From NCBI GenBank assembly GCA_041396965.1, contig JAWKXN010000001.1, forward strand, positions 682,001 through 746,000: a DNA stretch of 64,000 bases, written 5' to 3'. A model generated the notes under the pieces. It was not told the origin of the DNA. It saw nothing but the letters and a program-made list of their open reading frames with translations, and made no database searches. Every line of letters starts with the position of its first letter. Within the stretch, counting starts at the first letter, position 1. A program made the translations under genes and the position numbers. Below, piece by piece: positions 53,299 through 61,751 of this stretch. This stretch comes from Rickettsiales bacterium. Its GTDB lineage: Bacteria; Pseudomonadota; Alphaproteobacteria; Rickettsiales; SXRF01.

Positions 53299-56238
53299 AT
53301 GAAGTCAGTTAGTAATTGTTTCACTTTACCACCAAATATAAACTTTCTATATGAGTTAGTTAAGTATATTTTAACTAATTATAAAGGTACAGATTTAATA
53401 AATCTATTGGTTTTATTGCCAAATAGACGCTCCTGTCGTGTTATGCGTGATATTTTTCTGGATTGCGCGGATGGTAAACCTCTATTATTACCACGAATAT
53501 TAGGCATTGGTGATATTGAGGAGGAAATATTTTTCCCCGATATATTAGACATTAGCTTAGATGCGTGCCGCCCTATTGACAAAACACGCAGGCATTTTTT
53601 ACTTACAAAACTGGTCGCTGATTTTCATGATAAGGGTGAAAAAGGACATAATATCTCTCAATCAGTGGAATTAGCTAGGGAATTAGCCGGTTTAATTGAT
53701 GAGGTGCATAGAAACAGGATTGATCTAACTAAATTATCCACTCTGGTTCCAGATAATCTCGCCTCACACTGGCAAATGACATTAGATTTCCTTTCCATTA
53801 TATCGGATAGTTGGCAAAAAATACTGGAAAATGACAATGTGGTAGATCCTGCCCATTATCACGTAACGCTTTTATCATCAGTATGTAAGTTATGGGAGAA
53901 TAATCCGCCTACCTATCCGGTAATCGCCGCCGGTTCTACTGGTAGTCAACCAGCGGTTGCGGATTTACTTAAGGTTATCGCTAGCCTTCCAAATGGTAAA
54001 GTGATACTACCACACCTTGATAAAAACATGGGGGATACTGATTGGGAGATTATTGGGAAAACCCATCCTCAATATACTCTTAAGGATCTTCTTGGGAGAA
54101 TGAAAATATCTCGAGTGGATGTTGGGTATTTATGTGAGCCATCCACTGACTCGTCACATATGGAGGATTATATAAGAGCAATTTTTTTGCCAGCGGAATC
54201 TACAGCCTTTTGGAAAAATATAGAACTTCCTCCGCCTGAGGCATTAAGTGGAATAGGCTTTTTAGAGACTGAAAGTGAGTTTGATGAAGCGTTATCAATA
54301 GCCATATCAATGCGTGAAGTTCTTGAGACACCTAGTAAAACAGGAGTCCTTATAACCAATGACAGAAAATTGGCGCGTATGGTGTCAAATCAGTTATGGA
54401 GATTTGGCATAGCGATTGATGATTCCGCCGGAAGTAAACTCGCTGACTGTCCACAAGGATGTTTTTTACGCTTATGCGCTGATATGATAGCGTGCAGAGC
54501 GTCACCGGTTAAACTTCTCGCATTACTGCGTCATCCTTTGGCGGCAGGCGGAATGAGTCCAGCGAAATGCCGCAAGCTCTCAAGAGAATTGGAGTTGTTG
54601 TTATTGCGTGGAGTTCGTGTTGAAAAATCTATATCCGGTTTATTGGAAGCCGCTGTCAGTAATGAGAGGATAAGCGACGATCTTATCAACTTCCTTACCA
54701 TTTTTGAGGAAAAATCACGAAAGTTTTTTGAGTTTTTTATCACGGAAAGCAAAGGAAAAATACAGAAAGCGAAGTTTGAGGAATTGCTCGCTGAGCATAT
54801 AAGATTTGCCACTTGGCTTGCTTCTACCGATGAAAAAAATGGAGATGATATATTGTGGGAGAATGAAGCCGGCAAAGCTATGTCAGATGTAATTACGGGA
54901 TGGTTAGCGCAGTCAGACATTTTTCCAATGACCGATCCAATGATATATCCATTTTTGTTTGATTCTTTACTCGCTGACGAAACTTACAGACCATTTCTTA
55001 ATATTCATCCACGTTTACATATATTAAGTCCGGTTGAAGCTCGTTTGCAAAATTATGATTATGTTATTTTAGGAGGGCTGAATGAGGGTGTATGGCCGCA
55101 AAACCAGAAAACCGATTCATGGATGAGTAGGGCGCAAAGAGACGAGCTAGGTTTGCCACCTCATGAAAAGATAATTGGGCAGGGCGCGCACGATTTTTCG
55201 GGATGGTTGTTCGCTAAAGAGGTTTTACTTACTAGAGCGAAAAAAGATTCCGGTGTGCCGACCATGCCGTCACGTTGGTGGGTACGTATGACAACTTTAT
55301 TATCATCTCGCCATCCAGAAAAATTTCGCGGTATGAGCAAATATAGTTATTTTGCCAAAGCAAAAGAATATATAGAAAAACCAGCGAATATAGATCTCAT
55401 ATCAGCTCCATCGCCACGTCCTCCTATTTCTTCTCGTCCTAATAAACTGCCAGTAACAGCGGTGGATAAATGGATAAAAGAACCATATTATATTTACGCT
55501 CGTTATATACTTAACCTTAAAAAACTTGATGATTTGGATCGCCAGCCCAATTCCGCTGATTTTGGTATTATGGTACACAAAGTAATGGAAAAATTTAATA
55601 AGGATTATCAAGGTAAGATAAATAAAAATGATATAAGAGGCTATATTCTAGGTCTTTTTGAGGCGGAATTAAAAGAGTTCGCTAACAAGCCTTCTGTTGT
55701 TTGTTTATGGAGACCACGTTTTATAGCGGTTATTGATTGGTTGGCTAGCCAAGAGGAAAGCAGGCGTAAAAATGTTAATTCAGTGATTTATAGTGAGGTA
55801 AATAGTAGTTATTCCTGTGATATTGATGATAAAAAATTTACTCTAACCGCAAGGATAGATAGGCTAGAGTTACTGGAAGATGGTAGCTATATTTTAGTTG
55901 ATTATAAAACAGGAAATATTCCTAAACAGTCAGATATTAAAAAAGGGGAAGCTAATCAGTTGCCTCTATCATCATTCATCGTAAAGAATGGCGATTGCTA
56001 CGCTAATTCAATAAAGCTAAAAAATTCTGATGTATCACGAATGGAGTATTGGAGAATTGTTCCAGATAAAACTGAGATAAATGTAGCAAACACTGATGCT
56101 GACAAAGCTATGTGTGAATTTGTTAATCTCACGCGAGAATTTAATAACGAGGACATGCCATATAAGGTACGGGAATTTAGTGATGACGCTTATAATGACT
56201 ATGAACATTTAATCCGTAGGAGCGAATGGGAAGGATGA
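53299..56238 (+). CDS. addB: Double-strand break repair protein AddB
   Basis: AddB is the nuclease/inactive-helicase partner of AddA in the alphaproteobacterial RecBCD substitute. The 979-residue protein opens with LLVLLPNRRSCRVMRDIF, has LGGLNEGVWPQNQKTDSWMS in the helicase-like part and a C-terminal PD-(D/E)XK nuclease (ARIDRLELLEDGSYILVDYK, residues about 850-875). The degenerate Walker region is typical. addA follows after the convergently placed rcdA. Confidence 0.95.
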   Translation: MKSVSNCFTLPPNINFLYELVKYILTNYKGTDLINLLVLLPNRRSCRVMRDIFLDCADGKPLLLPRILGIGDIEEEIFFPDILDISLDACRPIDKTRRHFLLTKLVADFHDKGEKGHNISQSVELARELAGLIDEVHRNRIDLTKLSTLVPDNLASHWQMTLDFLSIISDSWQKILENDNVVDPAHYHVTLLSSVCKLWENNPPTYPVIAAGSTGSQPAVADLLKVIASLPNGKVILPHLDKNMGDTDWEIIGKTHPQYTLKDLLGRMKISRVDVGYLCEPSTDSSHMEDYIRAIFLPAESTAFWKNIELPPPEALSGIGFLETESEFDEALSIAISMREVLETPSKTGVLITNDRKLARMVSNQLWRFGIAIDDSAGSKLADCPQGCFLRLCADMIACRASPVKLLALLRHPLAAGGMSPAKCRKLSRELELLLLRGVRVEKSISGLLEAAVSNERISDDLINFLTIFEEKSRKFFEFFITESKGKIQKAKFEELLAEHIRFATWLASTDEKNGDDILWENEAGKAMSDVITGWLAQSDIFPMTDPMIYPFLFDSLLADETYRPFLNIHPRLHILSPVEARLQNYDYVILGGLNEGVWPQNQKTDSWMSRAQRDELGLPPHEKIIGQGAHDFSGWLFAKEVLLTRAKKDSGVPTMPSRWWVRMTTLLSSRHPEKFRGMSKYSYFAKAKEYIEKPANIDLISAPSPRPPISSRPNKLPVTAVDKWIKEPYYIYARYILNLKKLDDLDRQPNSADFGIMVHKVMEKFNKDYQGKINKNDIRGYILGLFEAELKEFANKPSVVCLWRPRFIAVIDWLASQEESRRKNVNSVIYSEVNSSYSCDIDDKKFTLTARIDRLELLEDGSYILVDYKTGNIPKQSDIKKGEANQLPLSSFIVKNGDCYANSIKLKNSDVSRMEYWRIVPDKTEINVANTDADKAMCEFVNLTREFNNEDMPYKVREFSDDAYNDYEHLIRRSEWEG

Positions 56239-56245
56239 GAGGAAT

Positions 56246-56520
56246 AGGCATTAGGCATTAAGGAACAAGAGTCACAGTCAGCGAAGCTGTATCCCATGTG
56301 AAAGACAGTAGATTTTCACGGGGATGAATAAAAATGGTTTTTAGCAGAAAATATCTAAGGAGCAATATAAAAGATCCCTCGGCTGTACTCGGGATGACAT
56401 TTCCAGTCGTCACTGTCATTCCGACTGAGCGTAAGCGGATGGAGGAATCTTTTCTTCAACTCCTCATTTCTCCAACTCCCCGATTCCCCTGTTCCCTACT
56501 AAAAATCTCGGAGACGAAGT
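56246..56520. repeat. Composite dispersed-repeat spacer between addB and rcdA
   Basis: This 275-bp gene-free spacer joins several repeat types: GGCATTAGGCATTAAGG at 56250, then a 42-bp copy (56284-56325) of the element at 2935-2976, then GATCCCTCGGCTGTACTCGG around 56371 and TGTCATTCCGACTGAGCG around 56416. The last two resemble intergenic palindromic repeats of Rickettsiales-like genomes, as far as I can recall. Confidence 0.65.
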
Positions 56521-56532
56521 AAAATAATCATC

Positions 56533-56979
56533 CTAATGTATATTTACAACTACTTTCTTTTGTTGTTGTCCTTGTTCAGCGAGACGTAGAACTCTTTCAT
56601 AAAGCTCTAACGAGCTATCAAGAAGATGGCATACATAAGGTGGTAATACTCCATGCACAGCTCTGTTATCAATAAGGCAGCTCTCGTTAAAGTCTAAGCC
56701 GTACATACTATCATAATCGGCTCCTTCTTCTCCGGCAGCGATCGCTCTTTGCATCAGCAACCATGACATAACGCTTGATAATCTAAGAGTTATCCGTGAC
56801 ATTTCACAGGAGTATAATAATAACACGTTGGCAGGCAGTTTCGCTCTATCTCTTGGACCATATTCGGTGAAATATTTTTGTGACTCTTGTAACAACTCCA
56901 TAGCGTCATTATAAAGACCAGGCATAAATAAAATATTTTCTGGTATGCTTTTTTGATTTATATATATATCTGTTCTCAT
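56533..56979 (-). CDS. rcdA: RcdA-like protease adaptor (DUF1465)
   Basis: RcdA is a ClpXP adaptor that, in Caulobacter, helps degrade the cell-cycle regulator CtrA. The 148-residue helical protein has YNDAMELLQESQKYF, ALLYSCEMSRITLRLSSVMSWLLMQRA-type conserved helices (about residues 50-80) and a variable C-terminus. The match is to DUF1465 as a family; conservation of the CtrA role is inferred. It sits between addB and addA on the opposite strand. Upstream, 162 bp separate it from the divergent addA. Confidence 0.8.
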   Translation of the reverse strand: MRTDIYINQKSIPENILFMPGLYNDAMELLQESQKYFTEYGPRDRAKLPANVLLLYSCEMSRITLRLSSVMSWLLMQRAIAAGEEGADYDSMYGLDFNESCLIDNRAVHGVLPPYVCHLLDSSLELYERVLRLAEQGQQQKKVVVNIH

Positions 56980-57141
56980 TTTGTCCTTTGTTATTTTAAT
57001 TATTAATATTTAACTGTCTGGCTATGTTTTAACCTAATATTAAACATTATACCATGATTTTTCTAGGGTATTTATTAATCTTTTATTACAAAGTCCATGA
57101 TTGGATATAAAAATTTTAACTAAGTTACAGGAGTTGTAACA

Positions 57142-60100
57142 ATTTCTATTTCTACGGGAAAAAAGCCTATTTATCTTTTTAATCCAGAGACTTGTTCTTT
57201 TGTATCCGCTAATGCTGGTTCTGGAAAAACCAGTCTTTTGACCAATAGAGTGCTTGGTTTGCTGATTTCTGGGATAGAGGCTGACAAAATATTGTGTATC
57301 ACTTTTACTAAGGCCGCCGCCGCTGAAATGTCAAAACGTATTCTTGACTCTCTTGCCTCTTGGGTAATGGCGGATGAGAAGGAATTGAAGGAAAAAGTTA
57401 GTTATCTGACTGATAAAGAATGTTCTGCGGAAATACTGCTTAGAGCGAGAAGTTTATTCGCCCAGCTTATAGAAAGTCCAAACTCAATCAATATCCAGAC
57501 AATACATAGCTTTAGCCAGTCATTACTTAGAAGATTCCCGCTAGAGGCAAATATAAATCCTTATTTTTCAGTAATGGACGAACACGATGTAGGTGAGTCA
57601 ATGGCAGAAGCTCGCTTGCGTCTATTTAGTAATGCTCTATCTCACGATGTTACGTTAAAACAATCAATTGATTTTATTGGCGGTAATACCAGTGAATTCA
57701 GATTTAACAAGCTGATGAATGAAATTATCAAGAATAAATCAAAATTTTCACTATTTTTACAATACAGCACTGACATTAGTGAAATCAGGAAAAAATTATA
57801 CGATTTTTTCTCACTGCCAAATAAAACTGATTATCACAGCTTGTTCATGGAAAGTTTTAATTATGATGAAAATACTATCTCTATTCTTAGGCAAGCCGCG
57901 GATATTTTAATTACTTCTGATAGTAAAAACGATCAAAAAATCGGAGATAATATAGCGTATTGGTTAAACTCCCCTGATAAAAGGCAAGAAATTATTGAAG
58001 ATTACATAAAAATTTTCTTAACTGATAAGTCAGAACCAAGAAAACGTCTTTTTACCAAAAACACCGCCATTAGTGAACTAATGAAAGAATATATAGTTGG
58101 TGAGCAAAGGCGGGTCGCTAAGTTTCATGACGATCGTAATTCCTTACGAATAATTGAGTATAGTTTTAACTTACTGGTTATAACCGCTTCTTTGCTTGCT
58201 GATTATGAGGCAATAAAAAAGTCACATGGATGGATGGATTATGATGACCTCATAATAGAGGCGAATAGACTTCTCTCAATATCTGGAATGTCAGAGTGGG
58301 TGTTATTCAAACTTGATGGCGGGGTTGACCATGTTCTAGTAGATGAGGCGCAGGATACCAGCCCTTTACAATGGCAAATTATAAATTGTCTGGTGAAAGA
58401 GTTTTTCGCGGGAGAGGGCGCGCGCGACAAAGATAGGTCTTTATTTATCGTCGGAGATGAAAAGCAGTCAATATTCAGCTTTCAGGGTGCTGATGTCAAA
58501 GAGTTTGAAAGAAGGAAAAAATATTTCACCGATTTGATAGAGTCATCGGGAAAAGAATTTCACTCTCTGGATCTGATAAAATCATACCGCTCCACAAAAT
58601 CCGTATTAAAATTGGTAGATAGTGTCTTTGTTAGCGACAAAGCGAGAAAAGGCGTGACCTTCTCAGATAAGAAAATGTCACATGAGGTTATCCGTAAAAA
58701 TCATACTGGCTTGGTGGAACTATGGCCATTATTTATAAAGGAAGAAGATGAATCTAAAGCTAGCGGTTTTAACTCTCCTAAAGCAAAGCTGGTAAAACAT
58801 ATCGCCGAGACTATTAAAGGATGGATTGACAAAAAAGAGGCAAAAGCCGGTGATATAATGATTTTGCTTAGAAAACGCACTTGGTTCGCTGATAGTTTGG
58901 TTAGGGCATTAAAGAGAAGAGGGGTGGCGGTCGCTGGTAGTGACCGTATGGTATTATCAGAGAATCTGGCAGTACGTGATTTAATCGCTCTTGGTGAGGT
59001 TTTACTATTGCCGGATGATGATCTAACTTTGGCATCATGTCTTAAAAGCCCAATATTTAATTTAAGCGATGATGATTTATTCGAATTGGCTTATGGGCGT
59101 GGTGATACAACTTTGTGGAAAAAACTCTCAGAAAGTAAAAAATTTTCGGCTAGTTATGAGATTTTGTGTGACCTAAGAGCGAAAACAGATTTCATATCAC
59201 CATTTGAATTATACTCATACTTACTAAATAATCTTGGAGCTTACTCTAGTTTTATCGGGCGCATGGGAGAAGAGATAGCCGATCCAATAGACGAGTTTAT
59301 GCGTCAGATTATAATTTATGAAAAATCATACCCTAAGTCTTTGCAAGGTTTTATTAGTTGGTTTACTTCAGGTAGTGGTGATGTAAAACGCGACATGGAA
59401 CAAGGCAGAGATTTTGTGCGTATTATGACAGTCCATAGTTCTAAGGGCTTACAGTCAAAAATAGTAATCCTACCTGACACTCTATCAGTGCCATCTCATA
59501 ATGAGCAAGATGATATATTATGGTTTGACGATATACCCATATGTTGTCCAACCGATATTCATAAACCTGACAAATACACAAAATGTTATGAGGAATTAAA
59601 GGGTAGATTTTTGGATGAATATCGCCGTTTACTATATGTGGCGCTGACCCGTGCGGAGGATAGGCTCTACATATATGGCGCTAGCGTTAAAAAAGAACCT
59701 AGCGAGGATAGTTGGTATCAGCTTGTAAAAAACGGTATGCGGGATATAGCGACTCCATTTGATACAATTTTTGGACAAGGGCTGAGAATTGGTGAATTAG
59801 AAAAAGAAAATTTTTATGAGCAAGTGGAAAATAATAATCTGAAGACAGTCTCAGAAGAATCGGAAAATGATTTTTCATTCTTAGGCAGGGCTATACCAGC
59901 CGAACAGGCTCCAGTTAAGCCAATTACTCCATCAAAGCTTGCCGAACAGATGCCAGCTGCTATCTCTCCTCTTGCTGGAAAAAATAACTTTGTATCAGGC
60001 AAATTGGTACATTTGCTGCTACAATATTTACCAGCGCAGCAAGCTAGCAAAAGAAGGGAAACGGCAGCTATAATAGCTGATAAGTTTTCTTCACTTATTG

Positions 60101-60486
60101 ACAGGCAAGTGATAGATAAATCTATAAGTGACGTGATGAATATCGTTAATAATCCAGAATTCTCCTTTTTATTCGCGGAAGGTTCGCTTGCTGAAGTACC
60201 AATAGTTGGTAATGTTGAGCTAAAAGGTAAGATAGTTTCCGTATCAGGTCAGATAGATAGATTATATATTGGTAAAACAGATGTTTGGATAATAGACTTC
60301 AAAAGCAATAATTACCCGCCATCCTCACCTGAGCATATACCAGCAGCTTATATAAAACAGCTTAATCTATACCGCCTGTTACTTAAAAAAATCTATCCAG
60401 ATAAGGAAATACATTGTGCTTTGCTGTGGACGGTACGAGCGAGGCTTGATATTGTTAACGATGATTTATTGAAGGAATTGGGGTAA
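57142..60486 (+). CDS. addA: Double-strand break repair helicase AddA
   Basis: AddA is a UvrD-like helicase/nuclease. Motif I is ANAGSGKTSLL near residues 24-34, motif II VDEAQDTSPLQW, and KSYRSTK, VMTVHSSKGLQ-like and VALTRAEDRLYIYG follow; the C-terminal nuclease has GQIDRLYIGKTDVWIIDFKS. The first ATG/GTG/TTG in frame would delete motif I. The frame extends upstream only to a TAA at 57121, and the sole sensible start is ATT at 57142, with AGGAG (57129-57133) 8 bases before it. I therefore propose ATT initiation (about 1114 residues). Confidence 0.9.
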   Translation: MSISTGKKPIYLFNPETCSFVSANAGSGKTSLLTNRVLGLLISGIEADKILCITFTKAAAAEMSKRILDSLASWVMADEKELKEKVSYLTDKECSAEILLRARSLFAQLIESPNSINIQTIHSFSQSLLRRFPLEANINPYFSVMDEHDVGESMAEARLRLFSNALSHDVTLKQSIDFIGGNTSEFRFNKLMNEIIKNKSKFSLFLQYSTDISEIRKKLYDFFSLPNKTDYHSLFMESFNYDENTISILRQAADILITSDSKNDQKIGDNIAYWLNSPDKRQEIIEDYIKIFLTDKSEPRKRLFTKNTAISELMKEYIVGEQRRVAKFHDDRNSLRIIEYSFNLLVITASLLADYEAIKKSHGWMDYDDLIIEANRLLSISGMSEWVLFKLDGGVDHVLVDEAQDTSPLQWQIINCLVKEFFAGEGARDKDRSLFIVGDEKQSIFSFQGADVKEFERRKKYFTDLIESSGKEFHSLDLIKSYRSTKSVLKLVDSVFVSDKARKGVTFSDKKMSHEVIRKNHTGLVELWPLFIKEEDESKASGFNSPKAKLVKHIAETIKGWIDKKEAKAGDIMILLRKRTWFADSLVRALKRRGVAVAGSDRMVLSENLAVRDLIALGEVLLLPDDDLTLASCLKSPIFNLSDDDLFELAYGRGDTTLWKKLSESKKFSASYEILCDLRAKTDFISPFELYSYLLNNLGAYSSFIGRMGEEIADPIDEFMRQIIIYEKSYPKSLQGFISWFTSGSGDVKRDMEQGRDFVRIMTVHSSKGLQSKIVILPDTLSVPSHNEQDDILWFDDIPICCPTDIHKPDKYTKCYEELKGRFLDEYRRLLYVALTRAEDRLYIYGASVKKEPSEDSWYQLVKNGMRDIATPFDTIFGQGLRIGELEKENFYEQVENNNLKTVSEESENDFSFLGRAIPAEQAPVKPITPSKLAEQMPAAISPLAGKNNFVSGKLVHLLLQYLPAQQASKRRETAAIIADKFSSLIDRQVIDKSISDVMNIVNNPEFSFLFAEGSLAEVPIVGNVELKGKIVSVSGQIDRLYIGKTDVWIIDFKSNNYPPSSPEHIPAAYIKQLNLYRLLLKKIYPDKEIHCALLWTVRARLDIVNDDLLKELG

Positions 60487-60588
60487 CCTTAATTATAAAT
60501 AACTTACGAGCTTGACGTATTATGAACCAATCCCTAAATATATATAACAAGTAATATTATAATGATATTATAACAAAAAGAGGATTTT

Positions 60589-60909
60589 ATGACATTACAT
60601 ATTGATGATGGTGATTTTGAGGAAAAGGTGTTAAATGCTACGGGTGCTTTTTTAGTGGATTTTTGGGCTGAATGGTGTGGTCCCTGCCGTCAAATAGCTC
60701 CTGTTTTGGATGAAATAGCCAGTGAACGTGAAGGAAAAATCACCGTAGTTAAGGTAAATATTGATAAGAATCCAGCGACACCACAAAAGTTTGGTGTACG
60801 TGGTATCCCAACTCTGATTATTTTTAAGGACGGAAAAGCGGTATCCACAAAAGTTGGCTCACTACCTAAAAGTAAACTTCTTGAATGGGTAGATTCATCT
60901 ATTGCCTGA
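60589..60909 (+). CDS. trxA: Thioredoxin
   Basis: A 106-residue thioredoxin with the active site WAEWCGPCRQIAP and cis-Pro in GIPTLIIF. It reduces disulfides of cytoplasmic enzymes and would be the electron donor for the BCP peroxiredoxin. AGAGGA lies upstream of the ATG. Its last 8 bases overlap the next gene. The addA-trxA order is common in alphaproteobacteria. Confidence 0.97.
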   Translation: MTLHIDDGDFEEKVLNATGAFLVDFWAEWCGPCRQIAPVLDEIASEREGKITVVKVNIDKNPATPQKFGVRGIPTLIIFKDGKAVSTKVGSLPKSKLLEWVDSSIA

Positions 60910-61720
60910 TATTTATTCAGACTTCGGCTTACGTCCGGTTATAGCTTGCGAGATAGAATTTTATATTTTCGCAAATGACGGTCAGCTTATCCCTGATAGT
61001 TTTCTGTTGGAGCTTTCCAGTGTTTTGTCGGGTAATTCTATTGATGTCTTCAGCATAGAACAAGAAAAAGGCAAGGGGCAATATGAAGTAGCCGTAAAGC
61101 CAAATAGCGACATTACAAAAATAATATCTGATATAAACAAGACAAAATCGCTTATAGCGGAACTTGTGGATAAGCATTCATTAAGAGCTGATTTTTCAGC
61201 GAAGCCACTTCCTGATGATTATGGTAGTGGTTTGCATATACATATACATCTTGAGGATGACGCTGGAGTAAACCAGTTCCATAAAAAAGACGAATATATA
61301 AGCAATATACTTAAATATAGCATCGCCGGACTTTTACTCTGGCTTCCTGATACGATGTGGATATTCGCGCCATATGAACAGTCATATAACCGCTTTGTCG
61401 CTGGTAGGAACGCGCCAGTAAACATAAGCTGGGCAGCTAATAACCGCACTACTGCCTTACGACTTCCTGATTCATCTCCTGATAATAAACGGATTGAGCA
61501 TAGGGTGGCGGGCACAGATGCTGATATTGCCAAAGTAATAGAGGTAATTTTAGCCTCTATTCATTATGGTTTAGAAAATAAACCAGAAATTACAGAGCAA
61601 ATATATGGTGACGCTTCACTACCAATGTATAATTTACCTCTATTTCCCAAATCTTTAGAGGAGGCACGACAAAGATTTTCTAACTCTTCTCTGCCATTTA
61701 CCAAATATGGAATTAAGTGA
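60902..61720 (+). CDS. Short glutamine-synthetase-like protein
   Basis: The 272-residue protein has the catalytic-domain motifs of glutamine synthetase: ACEIEFYIF (metal Glu pair), GSGLHIHIHLED (metal His), SYNRFVAGRNAP, NNRTTALRLP (ATP/phosphate Arg) and RIEHRVAGTDAD. It lacks the N-terminal beta-grasp domain and is far shorter than true GlnA (about 470). It may be a ligase for another amine or acid. The start is TTG overlapping trxA by 8 bases, suggesting translational coupling. Confidence 0.8.
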   Translation: MPDIYSDFGLRPVIACEIEFYIFANDGQLIPDSFLLELSSVLSGNSIDVFSIEQEKGKGQYEVAVKPNSDITKIISDINKTKSLIAELVDKHSLRADFSAKPLPDDYGSGLHIHIHLEDDAGVNQFHKKDEYISNILKYSIAGLLLWLPDTMWIFAPYEQSYNRFVAGRNAPVNISWAANNRTTALRLPDSSPDNKRIEHRVAGTDADIAKVIEVILASIHYGLENKPEITEQIYGDASLPMYNLPLFPKSLEEARQRFSNSSLPFTKYGIK

Positions 61721-61751
61721 TTATTAATTGTTTTTTAAGACAATTAATAGC

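Noticed and set aside
53299..60486. addB-addA region considered as a defence helicase-nuclease system
   Set aside because: Motifs, lengths and the trxA neighbour fit the ordinary alphaproteobacterial AddAB recombination machinery.
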